Part shown: positions 6,625 to 14,355 of the stretch, one piece after another
How positions within the stretch are numbered: position 1 is the stretch's first letter
Layout: each line of letters starts with the position of its first letter
Notes under the pieces: model-generated
The model's input: the letters and a program-made list of their open reading frames with translations, nothing else
Databases searched by the model: none
Told to the model about the DNA's origin: nothing
Translations under genes and position numbers: made by a program
From: Vicinamibacteria bacterium
Lineage (GTDB): Bacteria > Acidobacteriota > Vicinamibacteria > Vicinamibacterales > UBA2999
DNA length: 14,355 bases
Direction of reading: 5' to 3'
NCBI GenBank assembly: GCA_025938035.1
Contig: JAICQE010000122.1
Coordinates: 1 to 14,355, forward strand

Positions 6625-9600
6625 TTATGAGTCAGCGAGCTCCGCGGAAATGAGCGAAGTCGAAATCGTTCCGAACTTGCTGCCGCTCGTCACCGACGTG
6701 ATCACGGCTGGCAGCAGCTGCGCGTACGCGGTCGCCGCCAGGTGATCGGGTTCAACGCCACGGCGCCGCGCCCGATCGAACGTATCGGTGATGACGGCGA
6801 CCAAGTCGGTCCACGACCATTTGCCGGTGAGCGTTGGGCTGATGGCGAGCAGCAGGCTCTGCGGCGGTTCGGTGTTGGGCTGGTTGTAATGTACGGCAAT
6901 GCCGGTCGTCTCCATGCGGTTCGGGATCAGCTCCGACCACTCGTCGACGACCAGCCCGACCTGTACGCCGTTCGGGTCGTAGCCCGCCGGCACCTGCATC
7001 GCGATCGACAGGTAGTCGCCGCTCGGAACGAACACGCCGGGCGCGTTCAGATCCTCCGGCGGCACGTGCGGATAGGCCACCGCGACCCAGTGAGCGGCGG
7101 TCGCATGCGGCAGCTGGACCGGCACGAGCGGCAGTTCCCGGTCGTTGAGCGCCTCATGAAAGCCGCGGATCCGCTCGAGCGCGGCGACGTTGTCGCGCAC
7201 AGCGGCGACGCCCTGAACCCATTCTTCGACCAGCTGTGGATTGGCGGCGTGATGGCGTGTGAGCTGGCGCAACCGCCCGAACTCGCAGGCGGTCCGCCAT
7301 TCCTGCGGTTTGGTGGCGGTAAACAACGGCAGCAGGTTGAAGGCGTCCCCCAATACCAGCCGCGCGGCCGCGCGGTACGCCTCGATTTTGGCCGCGATCG
7401 ACAGCCCGGCGGCAGCGTCAGGAGCCACGTGCTGGAGATTCGCCAGCGCAACCGCTTGAGCGTGACGGCCGCGTCCACCTGCCGCGACGAGCAACGCTTG
7501 ACGAATGAGCTGCTGCTGGCGGCGTTGGCGCTCAACGGCGCTTGAAGAGTCCGGACCGGCGAGAGGAAACACGGGCTGCACGGGAAACGCGTCGGGAAGG
7601 CCGAAGTTCGACAGCCGGATGAGACGCTGGCGCAGAAGCTCGAAGTCGATCACCTCGAGATCGGGAACGGCTTCCGGCGGCGTATTCAATACGTCGTCGG
7701 GAAATGAGCTGATCGAGTCCTGAAGATCGTCGAGGGCACCATCGAACGTATTCAGCGTGACGCCAAGCCGCTGACGCAGCTCCTCGGCGTCCCAGGCGCC
7801 GGGGTTGGCCGTCGGGTCCGTCAGACGCGTCTGCTCGGAGGGCAGCACGAAGTCGCTTGCAGCCAGCGGCCGGCTGGTGGTCACGAGCCGGCGCAGCGTC
7901 TTCAGCAGCGGCAGCAGCTCGAAGACTGTCCTGTCGTCAGCGGCGAAGCCCGCACGATCCACGAACGCGATGCTCACCGGGTGCGACGCGTCCCAGCCGG
8001 GATCAGCACCGCGTCGAAGCTGACGGTAGCGATGGTCAATCCGGCGTTCGAGCTCGGTCAGATCGCCCATTCCCGCCTGGTCGCCGGTGAGCAGCACCAA
8101 GTCGATCGGCTGTATGTCGAGATCCGCGAGCGGAATGATGCGCCTGTCACCGTCGACGGTATCGGACACCGCAACGCGGATCGCCGACGGCAGGCCGAGT
8201 ACTTCGGCAAGCCAGCGATTGAGCCCGGGCTCCGCCACGGCGCGGGGTGTCGGCGCGCCCCACGGACTCGTTGCGGCACCGGTCTCGAAGTGGACGACGA
8301 CCTTGTGATGCACGGCGACGCCGCTGCGTGGCGTGTTCGCGACCTGAGGCTCAGGCAACGGCGCGCCCTCGGACAGGGCTTTGAGCACCGCGCCGGCGCG
8401 GTCGTAGTTGCCCTGCACGACCTGATACACGCCTTCCGCCAACGCAAGGTCCGCGATGGCGTCAAGCGACGCCGCCAGGCGCTCAACCTCGGTACGAATT
8501 GCCGTTCCGGCCGCCGACGCGGCATCGGGCAGGCCGTCGACGCCGTACGGATAACCGAGCGGCGTCTCGTTGAGGAATGCCGCTTCGACCAGGGCGTAGC
8601 CGTCGAGGACGTTGTACGTCTCGCGCGTCTGCACAGGAGCATCGTCGGGCCCCGGCGTGATCTTGTCGGCGACCAGCGGGTACTGGTTCCTGAAGTTGAG
8701 GATGAACTGTTCGAGCGCGACGCCGGCGACGAGGTAGCGATCGTGAAGCCCGCGTTCGAACTGGTAGCCGAGGAGCGCGCCGAGTTCCTGGCCGTTGCGA
8801 ACGCCTTCGACGAACTGCAGCGCGATTCGCACCCGCTCCGAGGTGAGGTTCACCGAAAATTGCTCCGGCCGCGCCTCGTCCTGGTGGGTCAGATACGCGT
8901 TGCGCAGTACCGCTGCCGCCACGGCGTGGTTGATCGACGGCGCGTGTATGTGACCGGCGTTGCCAGCCTGGCTGACCACCGTAATCCCGTCCTCGCGCAG
9001 CGATTCGGGGATCGCCGCAGCCTCGACCGCCTCGGGATCGGGCGCCGGGCGCAGATTTTCCAGCCAACCATACGCGCCGAGGTGGACGCCCGGCTCGGCC
9101 ACGGGGCGGAGCCGGCGCATCCCGGCGAGACGGTTGGCGAACATGCCCGTCTGCCATGCGTCGAGCCGGTACGCACACAGGTCGATGTGCTCGGCAAACA
9201 GCCGTTCGAGGCGCGCGGTCGGGAGATGCTCGAGGGTGGCCATTGCCGCTTTGACGTCGGCGAGCGGCAGCGCCGCCGGCAGTCGGAGGCCGTCGGGCGT
9301 ATTGAGAAACCCTGCGACCGTCAGGTCGGCGTGTGAGACCTGCGGCAGGACGCGCGCGACGCCGGCCTCCATGAATTCCCAGCGCGTCACGGTCCGCCCG
9401 GCCTCGACGTTGACGAAGTCCGACTCACGACGCACCGAGCGGGCCAGCCCGTTCGCCTCATACAGCTTCATCGTCGCGTCGTAATTGGCAAGCACCAGCG
9501 CGCGGTGGAGCAGGCGGTACAGCAGCGCTCGCGGTACCGGCAGTACCTCGTCCTGCGCATTGCGGAAGGCCTCGCTTTTCAGCGTCGCGAAATCGCGCGT

Positions 9601-11664
9601 GACGAGCCAGCCGATGTAGTTCCGTTCTTCGAGAGGCGGAGGGGTGGTGGCGCTGTCGCTGGCGGGCATCGTGTACTTGCGCGGCAGCTCGTCGCGCTCC
9701 GACCAGTCTTCATCCTCGGCGCGCTCGACGTCGTCGACCAGCGGGTCGGTGATCGTCGTCTGCTGCGTGGAAAACAGGAGCTCGAAGATCCGCGGCGGTT
9801 CTGGGAAGTGAAATCCGAGGTCGGTGCGCAGCTGTTTCACCTTCGCGTCCAGCCTCTGGAAATAGCGCTCGACGGGTGTGATGGATGCGCCGGAGTTGGC
9901 GACGTTGAACGATCGCCCCGCCGTGAAGTGCGCATAGTTCCACAGGTAGCTCTTGCCATAGGCCCGGCGCCGCGCGAAGCTCGCCGACGTCGCCTGAAGA
10001 CCGAGCAGGTCGAGCAGGTTGTCGAACGCGTCTCCCGACGCGTCAACGTGACGCACCTGCTGGGACAGCGTCTGCCAGTGTCCCTCGATTCGTAGCAGGA
10101 TCGGATGGAGCTCGCTGAGAAACGCCGTCAGCGCCCCATCGACCCGGCTGTCGGGCTGCCAGCTGTTGAAGGCGCTGGTCACCAGGACGCCGTACGGCTG
10201 CTTGCCGACGCGGAGCGCCGGCAGCGGGCCGCGCGCCTGGACGTGCTCGAGGAAGAACCGCCGGACATCCAGAATCGCGGCATCCTCGAGCTCGAGCAGT
10301 TCCTCCAGATAGTAGCCGAGGGTGGCCGGCCAGAGAGCCCGGTTCATCGCCTTCGCTTCCGCGACGTCGTGATTGCCGGCGTGTTCAAGGAACGCGAGCG
10401 GTGTCGGTTCGATCCCGAGCGCCTCGGCAAAGCGCTGCGCGTCGGATTTTTCCAGGTCCTCGGCTGTCGCCGTAAAGTTCGCAGCGCCCGTCTCGACGCT
10501 GAAACTGCGTTCCGCGCCAGGATCGCTCTGTGTGAACCCCGAGCGGTGCGCCGCGGTGTTGTTGGTCGGCGTGCCCTGGGCCAGGAAGCTCATCCCGTCG
10601 GGCGAATAGTGGTGGCTGTCGACGAGCGCCTTGACCGCCTGGCCGTTCTCGGCGGCACTCGTCGTCAGGCGCAGGCCGAGCACCATCACGCGATCGAATC
10701 CGCCGCTCGCGAATGGCTCGGGCAACGGTGCGCGAACACCGAGGCCCATGGCGATCGCCTTGTCGAAATCGAAGATCCACGCGAAGTCCTCGCCCACGAT
10801 CAAGCTGCCCTGGTCTCGCGCCAGCTCGGACTCCATCTCCTGCGGATTGGGGCCCACGATCAGCGGATACGGCACGACAGCGGGAAACGGCAGCTCGAAC
10901 TGCTGATCGCCCGACTGCCCGACGAGCACGAACCGATCGGGCATCACGGTCGAGCGCGGCGCGCGCGACCAACTCTCGGGTGCGAGCGCGTCGGGATCGA
11001 ACCCGAGGTGGCGCAGCACCTCGTCCGTCCCGCTCACGGTTTCGAGGAACGACAGATCGAAATCCGGATGCTGTTCGCGGATGGCACGCTCGATCTCCCG
11101 GCGGATCCAGCCGGCGCGGGTGCCGCCGTACGGATCAGCGACGAGCCGCCAGGCGGCTTTCTCGCGCCCGGTTCTTTCGTCGCCCACGGGCAGGCCGCCG
11201 AGGCGGTGAATCGCTGTCCAATAGGCAATGCCGGCCGCGGCTTCGTCCCGGGTCAGCGTTTTCTCGTGCGTCTCGACGGCGATCTCGTCGGGGAACACGC
11301 GGACCCAGAGTTCGCGGCCGCCGTTGACTCGCATGAAGCGCGCTTCGATCCGTACCGGCAACATCAGGATCGGCAGGTCGTCGTCGAGCTCGGCGGCGAG
11401 CTGCTGCGGGGTCCTGGGCAGCACCAGCTCGCCGCTTCTGGTCGTCAGTCGCTCGCGGGCGTCAGTCAGCGCCTCGCGGCGGCCGCCGATCGCCTGCTCG
11501 AGTGCCGCAATCGCCTGTACGAGCTGCGCCGCCGCGCCGGCGTCAGCGGCGCGGCGCGTCTGCGCGAGTCGTGACTGCAGCGCACGCAGCCGATTGCGAT
11601 CGGCGTAAAGGCCGTCTTCCGCCGCGACGACGGCCTGTTGCAGTTGGCGGATCTCGTCGCTCAT
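6625..11664 (-). CDS. Uncharacterised giant 1679-residue protein, middle gene of the operon (protein B)
   Basis: No known domain is recognised. Residues 1-78 are heptad-like and rich in Ala, Leu, Glu, Gln and Arg, probably a helical hairpin or coiled coil. Blocks follow that look strongly constrained: LPVRIEARF (102-110), ELWVRVFPDEIAVETHEKTL (118-137), GPLPALRVGKQPYGVL (479-494), GVHLGAYGWLENL (859-871), HIHAPSINHAVAAAVLRNAY (905-924), LTSERVRIALQFVEGVRNGQ (941-960), LGALLGYQFERGLHD (962-976), LQPIDLVLL-like DIQPIDLVLL (1183-1192) and GLVVDEWSELIP (1570-1581), then ETTGIAVHYNQPNTEPPQSL (1585-1604). There are no Walker, nuclease, protease, glycosidase or membrane motifs and no signal peptide. 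The length argues for a large scaffold or assembly protein, which is inference only. It starts within the stop of protein A (ATGA, 11661-11664), with no Shine-Dalgarno of its own, so it is translationally coupled. Partner function with A and C is inferred from the tight packing. Confidence 0.92.
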   Translation of the reverse strand: MSDEIRQLQQAVVAAEDGLYADRNRLRALQSRLAQTRRAADAGAAAQLVQAIAALEQAIGGRREALTDARERLTTRSGELVLPRTPQQLAAELDDDLPILMLPVRIEARFMRVNGGRELWVRVFPDEIAVETHEKTLTRDEAAAGIAYWTAIHRLGGLPVGDERTGREKAAWRLVADPYGGTRAGWIRREIERAIREQHPDFDLSFLETVSGTDEVLRHLGFDPDALAPESWSRAPRSTVMPDRFVLVGQSGDQQFELPFPAVVPYPLIVGPNPQEMESELARDQGSLIVGEDFAWIFDFDKAIAMGLGVRAPLPEPFASGGFDRVMVLGLRLTTSAAENGQAVKALVDSHHYSPDGMSFLAQGTPTNNTAAHRSGFTQSDPGAERSFSVETGAANFTATAEDLEKSDAQRFAEALGIEPTPLAFLEHAGNHDVAEAKAMNRALWPATLGYYLEELLELEDAAILDVRRFFLEHVQARGPLPALRVGKQPYGVLVTSAFNSWQPDSRVDGALTAFLSELHPILLRIEGHWQTLSQQVRHVDASGDAFDNLLDLLGLQATSASFARRRAYGKSYLWNYAHFTAGRSFNVANSGASITPVERYFQRLDAKVKQLRTDLGFHFPEPPRIFELLFSTQQTTITDPLVDDVERAEDEDWSERDELPRKYTMPASDSATTPPPLEERNYIGWLVTRDFATLKSEAFRNAQDEVLPVPRALLYRLLHRALVLANYDATMKLYEANGLARSVRRESDFVNVEAGRTVTRWEFMEAGVARVLPQVSHADLTVAGFLNTPDGLRLPAALPLADVKAAMATLEHLPTARLERLFAEHIDLCAYRLDAWQTGMFANRLAGMRRLRPVAEPGVHLGAYGWLENLRPAPDPEAVEAAAIPESLREDGITVVSQAGNAGHIHAPSINHAVAAAVLRNAYLTHQDEARPEQFSVNLTSERVRIALQFVEGVRNGQELGALLGYQFERGLHDRYLVAGVALEQFILNFRNQYPLVADKITPGPDDAPVQTRETYNVLDGYALVEAAFLNETPLGYPYGVDGLPDAASAAGTAIRTEVERLAASLDAIADLALAEGVYQVVQGNYDRAGAVLKALSEGAPLPEPQVANTPRSGVAVHHKVVVHFETGAATSPWGAPTPRAVAEPGLNRWLAEVLGLPSAIRVAVSDTVDGDRRIIPLADLDIQPIDLVLLTGDQAGMGDLTELERRIDHRYRQLRRGADPGWDASHPVSIAFVDRAGFAADDRTVFELLPLLKTLRRLVTTSRPLAASDFVLPSEQTRLTDPTANPGAWDAEELRQRLGVTLNTFDGALDDLQDSISSFPDDVLNTPPEAVPDLEVIDFELLRQRLIRLSNFGLPDAFPVQPVFPLAGPDSSSAVERQRRQQQLIRQALLVAAGGRGRHAQAVALANLQHVAPDAAAGLSIAAKIEAYRAAARLVLGDAFNLLPLFTATKPQEWRTACEFGRLRQLTRHHAANPQLVEEWVQGVAAVRDNVAALERIRGFHEALNDRELPLVPVQLPHATAAHWVAVAYPHVPPEDLNAPGVFVPSGDYLSIAMQVPAGYDPNGVQVGLVVDEWSELIPNRMETTGIAVHYNQPNTEPPQSLLLAISPTLTGKWSWTDLVAVITDTFDRARRRGVEPDHLAATAYAQLLPAVITSVTSGSKFGTISTSLISAELADS
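11661..11664 (-). promoter_or_regulatory. ATGA stop-start overlap coupling proteins A and B
   Basis: On the minus strand ATGA holds the ATG of protein B and the TGA of protein A. The 20 bases before it contain no Shine-Dalgarno match, so protein B is probably translated by ribosomes that finish protein A. This implies fixed expression ratios of the two products. Confidence 0.75.
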
Positions 11665-14355
11665 AGCGGTACGTCAATTGGGACCCGGGGCCGAGCGGTG
11701 TCGAGCATGTCAGCGGCGTGAAACGCGACCATCACCGGGACCTGGTAAAGGATGTATGCCATGTCGGCGGCGTTGCGACCCCACGTCAGCTCGCTGTCGG
11801 GTGCCTGCATGGTGGTCGTCGACACGGCTTTGGTGAGATCTATCGCGCCCAGCGCCTCGAACCCGTCGATGTGCTCCCAGGCGAGGTCGTTCCACTCATC
11901 GGCGAGATCCGGTGTGTCCGGGCTGCGGAGATCGAGGCCGAACCGCGGTTCCCCTGGGCGCTCCTGAATCACGATGAACCAGCCCGGGTTGTTGTCGGCG
12001 CGGATCGGCGAGCCCTTCACGATAGAGGCGGTCAGGTTGAAGCCGAGAAAGCGGATGTCCGGCTCGATCTCCGCCTTGAACAGCGGCGTCTGCAGGTTGC
12101 TGTCCGGATCGGAATCGTCAAGGACGCGAATGTCGCGGTCCTGCTCGTCTTTCGCCCACACCGCCTTCTGCGCGAAGATTACCGCCGTCGGGTAGGTTTT
12201 CAGCACGTCGCCGCGCACCACGACGACGAGCCGCGCTTCACCGGGCTGAGCACCCGGGATGGCGGGAAGGTTGCCGTGGCTGCCGAGCAGGGTCGTCGAC
12301 TCCCAGGTGTGCAGCGCCTTCACGTCGACGAACGCTTCTTCGATGTCGCGTGCGCTCATCAACGGGTCCCGCTCGATCCGATCGCCGACATCCCAGAACT
12401 GGCGGAAGTAGCTGCCGCGCTGGTCGGTCGGGAACTCGCGCCACAGCAGTTCGCGCGACATCTCATGGTTCACGCCCATCAGGTACGATTCGATGAACCG
12501 GTCGTTGACCTCCATGAGCGAGACGGTGTTGTTCGAAATCAGTGCAAGGTTGGGGACGAGCAGATCGGGCGACCGGTCACGGAGCGGACGGTACATCGGT
12601 TCGGCGAACACGGGATGCGCCATCACCGGCGCAATCGTCTTCGGCGGCCGCACGCGGCTGTCGGCGATCGACTCTGGAATCTTCACCAGGAAGCGCGCGC
12701 GGAGCGTCAGGGCGCGGGCCGGGTCGATCGCGGCGCGAATCGTGTGCGCGGCGCCCGCCAGGCTGACTGGCGGCCGCGGCGCGGGGTTTGGCGGAGCCGC
12801 TTCGCCCGCGGCCACGAGAGCCGTCAGGGCGCGGCGGAACAGGTCGGCCTCGGTGCTGTCGCGCGCCGGCGCGCCGGCAACGTTGCGCATGCCGCGGCCG
12901 AAGGTGGCGACGGCAAACGTCGGCCGCCTCGGGATGCGATCGAGTGCCGCCCGCCAGCGTGATTCACGGAGGTCCGCCGTGCGGACTCCGGCGAACTCCT
13001 CGAGATTGAGAAGGTGCGCGCTCGGTGGCAGCGCTGGCGCCGCGCTCGAGCGGCTGTCGTTGAGGCGCGCGATCACCCCCGCGGGCGACACAGCGCCGAC
13101 CGGCGCGGCTTTCTTCATCATGGCCCCGCGCGGCCGCGTGATTTTGCGGAACGCCGGGTCCAGCGCAGCCGCGGGCAGCTTGCTCGCGCGGACTTCGCCG
13201 GCGATGGTCACCCCGCCGCCGGCGATCCGTGCGTGCGCGGGCAGCGTGAACGCAAGGAGCTGCGCGTCGGCCATCGGCAGGAGGTGCTTGCGGTACAGCT
13301 GGAACGACGTCGTGAGCCCGAGTTGCAGCTGCCGCAGCCGCTGGTTGGCGTTCATGATGTCGCCGAGCTGCGCCCATGCCTGCTGCATGTAGCGCTCCTG
13401 GTTCTGCTGCACGACGTCGGTGCCGCAGCCGGCGGCCGCGCGGTTGCGCGGATCGTTATTGAGCTCGTTCACCCAACCGGGATCGCGCGCGGCCAGTTTT
13501 TCGACGGCGGCGTGCCACTGCCCGTAGAGCGGCGGACTGACGATTGGATCGGGATGAGGCTGGGTCGCATCCTCTTTCTGTCGCAGGGCGAACTGGAGGT
13601 TGACGACGCGCTCGAGGTCGAGCAGAAAGCGGCCCGGCGATCCCGCAGGCGGATTGTTGAAGTCCGTTCCTTGAGGTGGCCACTGCACCGGGGATGCAAC
13701 GGTTTCCGGACTCCTCAGCGCGCCTTCGAGTCCCATCACCGCGAATGTGCCGCTCATGCCGTCGACGTCGTAGCCAGGTTCGGTGATGTCCATGTCGCGC
13801 ACGCCCACCCGCGGATCGACCTTGCGCGGCACGAGCCGGTCGACGAGTGCTTCGAAGTCGCCGCCATCGCCGGCTCTGAACGACCAGCGGTGATAGACGG
13901 GAAACTCGGTCTGGCCGTTGCCCCACGACGCGGCCAGCGCATCGACAGTTGTGACGTCCCGGCCGAGCCCGGCCAACCGCCCGTTTTCGAACGCCGGGAT
14001 CAGAAAGGCATGGTACGCCGTGTTCGGTCGCAGGCGCCGCGGACACAGCAGTCGCGACACCGCGCGGTCGGCGTTTTCCACGAGCACGCCTTCCAGCCGC
14101 TCGGCCGCCGCGTGCGCCTCGACCGCCCCGGCGCTCGTCGTCGCGCCTTTGAGGACATTGCCACTGATGTGCACGTGGGCCCATGCCCAGGTCTGATCCG
14201 GCGGCGGGAGCACGGTCTCCGCCGCGGCAATCAGCTCGATCGCGGGCAGCGGTCCGTCGGCGATCTTGTCCCGGAACTCGTCGTCCGACAGCACTGCGAG
14301 AAACACCCATGGTCGCAGCCGGCTCTGTTCGAGCGCGCCGGCCGCACGCGCCGGC
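11661..14355 (-). CDS. Uncharacterised large protein, first visible gene of the operon, 5' end outside the window (protein A)
   Basis: The frame is open to the right edge, giving 897 visible residues. GTG at 14306 is not the likely start, because the codons before it read RAAGALEQSRLRPW and join smoothly to VFLAVLSDDEF. Numbered from that GTG, clear blocks are PPLYGQWHAAVEKL (258-271), NNDPRNRAAAGCGTDVVQ (283-300), MQQAWAQLGDIMNANQRLRQ (307-326), PVFAEPMYRPLRDRSPDLLV (565-584), GVNHEMSRELLWREFPTDQR (611-630) with GSYFRQFWD, LVVVVRGDVLKTYPTAVIFA (693-712), FIVIQERPGEPRFGLD (777-792) and ADMAYILYQVPVMVAFHAAD (847-866). An Ala/Pro-rich, poorly conserved-looking stretch (about 395-515) separates an N-terminal from a C-terminal region. 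No named domain, signal or membrane segment is visible. The family seems familiar to me from unannotated bacterial proteins, but this is unchecked. The stop shares ATGA with protein B. Confidence 0.9.
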   Translation of the reverse strand, partial: PARAAGALEQSRLRPWVFLAVLSDDEFRDKIADGPLPAIELIAAAETVLPPPDQTWAWAHVHISGNVLKGATTSAGAVEAHAAAERLEGVLVENADRAVSRLLCPRRLRPNTAYHAFLIPAFENGRLAGLGRDVTTVDALAASWGNGQTEFPVYHRWSFRAGDGGDFEALVDRLVPRKVDPRVGVRDMDITEPGYDVDGMSGTFAVMGLEGALRSPETVASPVQWPPQGTDFNNPPAGSPGRFLLDLERVVNLQFALRQKEDATQPHPDPIVSPPLYGQWHAAVEKLAARDPGWVNELNNDPRNRAAAGCGTDVVQQNQERYMQQAWAQLGDIMNANQRLRQLQLGLTTSFQLYRKHLLPMADAQLLAFTLPAHARIAGGGVTIAGEVRASKLPAAALDPAFRKITRPRGAMMKKAAPVGAVSPAGVIARLNDSRSSAAPALPPSAHLLNLEEFAGVRTADLRESRWRAALDRIPRRPTFAVATFGRGMRNVAGAPARDSTEADLFRRALTALVAAGEAAPPNPAPRPPVSLAGAAHTIRAAIDPARALTLRARFLVKIPESIADSRVRPPKTIAPVMAHPVFAEPMYRPLRDRSPDLLVPNLALISNNTVSLMEVNDRFIESYLMGVNHEMSRELLWREFPTDQRGSYFRQFWDVGDRIERDPLMSARDIEEAFVDVKALHTWESTTLLGSHGNLPAIPGAQPGEARLVVVVRGDVLKTYPTAVIFAQKAVWAKDEQDRDIRVLDDSDPDSNLQTPLFKAEIEPDIRFLGFNLTASIVKGSPIRADNNPGWFIVIQERPGEPRFGLDLRSPDTPDLADEWNDLAWEHIDGFEALGAIDLTKAVSTTTMQAPDSELTWGRNAADMAYILYQVPVMVAFHAADMLDTARPRVPIDVPL

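Noticed and set aside
7981..11574. Long rightward open frames (451 residues at 7981-9336, 489 at 10105-11574) opposite protein B
   Set aside because: They are Arg-rich mirror frames without ribosome sites or recognisable motifs, as expected opposite a long GC-rich gene whose own strand has clear constrained blocks.
6625..11664. Protein B as a polymorphic toxin or adhesin
   Set aside because: There is no signal peptide, no RHS/YD or other tandem repeat, no C-terminal toxin domain and no small immunity gene downstream.
11718..12962. Rightward 414-residue open frame opposite protein A
   Set aside because: Same reasoning: Arg/His-rich, low-complexity composition, entirely inside protein A, and no plausible start signal.
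4699..14355. Phage tail or contractile injection system cluster
   Set aside because: The sizes would suit such a system, but no sheath, tube, baseplate, LysM, AAA ATPase or spike motif is visible in the three proteins.

Overview
The window is GC-rich throughout, densely coded, and shows no phage, transposon, CRISPR or RNA gene. The left-hand gene content (a DUF6152-type small exported protein, an exported M20 amidohydrolase, an exported PQQ quinoprotein and a Tat-exported amidase) suggests a free-living soil or sediment bacterium. Acidobacteriota, for example the Vicinamibacteria, is my best guess; Gemmatimonadota or a proteobacterium remain possible. No rRNA or marker gene settles this.

Left part, 1-4662. 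A DUF6152-type gene runs leftwards off the window edge. It diverges, across a 125-base gap, from a rightward metabolic operon: M20D amidohydrolase (386-2014), PQQ-dependent dehydrogenase (1986-3776), amidase (3807-4567) and the first 32 codons of a flavin-reductase-like gene (4564-4662). The first three products carry export signals, so the operon appears to have served periplasmic breakdown or oxidation of amides, peptides and alcohols or sugars. Its distal end is ruined. The amidase has lost its catalytic core through an out-of-frame internal deletion at about 4029-4031, and the flavin reductase stops right after its first conserved motif.

Right part, 4699-14355. A second operon reads leftwards and converges on that ruined end. 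In transcription order it encodes a protein of at least 897 residues (open at the right window edge), a 1679-residue protein and a 636-residue protein. They are joined by a 4-base ATGA overlap and a 15-base gap. None has a signal peptide, a membrane segment or a domain I can name, yet all have dense conserved-looking blocks rich in Trp, Arg, Pro and Gly. From memory, unchecked, I have met the same blocks in unannotated large proteins of other bacteria, so I read this as one cassette of partner proteins of unknown function. It is the best candidate here for an undescribed system.

The two parts meet within a 36-base gap (4663-4698). Two damaged genes next to an intact giant-protein operon suggest a rearrangement or insertion boundary, or else an assembly error.
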